Below are positions 5,672 to 6,074 of a stretch of DNA of 6,074 bases, piece after piece (the first letter of the stretch is position 1; every line of letters starts with the position of its first letter). The stretch spans positions 1 through 6,074 of the forward strand of contig USKE01000139.1 of assembly GCA_900555165.1 (NCBI GenBank), given 5' to 3'. This stretch comes from an uncultured Porphyromonadaceae bacterium. GTDB lineage: Bacteria; Bacteroidota; Bacteroidia; Bacteroidales; Muribaculaceae. The translations under genes and the position numbers were made by a program. The notes under the pieces are model-generated. The model saw only the letters and a program-made list of their open reading frames with translations, did no database searches and was not told the origin of the DNA.

Positions 5672-6074
5672 TTACTGCAGTGGCTTGAACCGCAGGGAGT
5701 TGATTGTTCCCTGCCAGTAATACTGCTGCAGGGCGCCGTCGGTGCCGTAGCCCCCGAAAAGGAAGAGCGTGGGCACTTCCCATTCTGTAACCGGTTTCAC
5801 CGCCTTGGGGGTAATGGTGGCGGTGCGCTCGAACACCAGCATGTCGGCTCCCCAGAGAGAGGGGATATATTTCGGCAACTGGAGCAGGTCAGTGCCCTTG
5901 ACCCAGGTCATGCCCAGGTCGCGCGAAACGTAGACATCGCGCTGCACCCCCTCTGTGGTGCGGCCGCCGACGGCCACAAGGGCCGGAATGCGGCTTGACT
6001 GCCACGACAGGGTGTCGGTCTCGACTATGGTGTAGCGTGCCATGGCATAGCCCTGGGCGGCAGGAAGTCCGCCA
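5672..6074 (-). CDS. DUF6242-like protein, C-terminal part (5' end outside window)
   Basis: This is the last 133 codons of a gene whose start lies beyond the right edge; the frame stays open to 6073 and ends in TAA at 5672-5674. The internal ATG at 6041-6043 is unlikely to be the true start, because the open frame upstream (GGLPAAQGYA) reads as continuous protein. The visible part resembles the C-terminal kelch/propeller-like region of Bacteroidales DUF6242 proteins. It has repeated beta-strand segments with VAVGGR and FLFGGYG motifs, a YVSRDLGMTW stretch like the sialidase/BNR 'Asp-box' class, and a closing YYWQGTINSL strand. Such proteins are usually secreted or lipoprotein-anchored, but the signal region is not visible. 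The function is unknown and no catalytic residues can be assigned. It precedes the DUF6089 gene by 73 bp on the same strand with no terminator between them, so co-transcription is likely. The family assignment comes from memory of motif and neighbourhood. Confidence 0.72.
   Translation of the reverse strand, partial: GGLPAAQGYAMARYTIVETDTLSWQSSRIPALVAVGGRTTEGVQRDVYVSRDLGMTWVKGTDLLQLPKYIPSLWGADMLVFERTATITPKAVKPVTEWEVPTLFLFGGYGTDGALQQYYWQGTINSLRFKPLQ

Overview
The window looks like chromosomal DNA from a Bacteroidota species, most likely order Bacteroidales. The evidence is gene content and order (DUF6242-type protein, DUF6089-type protein, uppS, bamA, two ompH/skp genes), the absence of Shine-Dalgarno sequences, and A-rich start contexts. 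The GC-rich codon use would suit a Muribaculaceae- or Alistipes-like member, but I cannot fix the genus from sequence alone.

All supported genes lie on the minus strand and read right to left. From right to left they are: the 3' end of a DUF6242-like gene (5672 to the window edge); a DUF6089-like outer-membrane barrel protein (4903-5598); the isoprenyl transferase uppS (4062-4844); the Omp85 insertase bamA (1402-4065), whose start overlaps the uppS stop; and two different Skp/OmpH-type periplasmic chaperones (799-1314 and 182-715). A near-symmetrical hairpin with A and T tracts (113-155) closes the unit 26 nt after the last stop codon. I found no Bacteroidota-type promoter (TTTG, about 20 bp, TAnnTTTG) in any gap, so the genes are probably transcribed from a promoter outside the window.

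The genes fit one envelope-building module. UppS makes the undecaprenyl carrier used for peptidoglycan and surface glycans. BamA inserts beta-barrel proteins into the outer membrane. The two Skp-like chaperones carry unfolded outer-membrane proteins across the periplasm. The DUF6089 protein is itself a predicted small outer-membrane barrel. Such gene neighbourhoods are familiar in Bacteroidales, so the coding content is conserved rather than novel.

The unusual part is the spacer DNA. Three separate gaps hold short tandem arrays with the same 9-bp period and a related unit (roughly AGTTATGGG on the + strand): 61-105, 745-798 and 4857-4901. A fourth gap holds a different 22-bp direct repeat (5603-5655). 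Two arrays run up to, or within one base of, the stop codon of the preceding gene. The 9-bp array at 61-105 also fits the G-quadruplex pattern. A similar low-complexity expansion lies inside bamA, where a 15-bp repeat encodes a Gly-Tyr-rich segment of the barrel. Positions 1-60 contain no gene I can support; a minus-strand ATG at 13-15 could be the start of the next gene.
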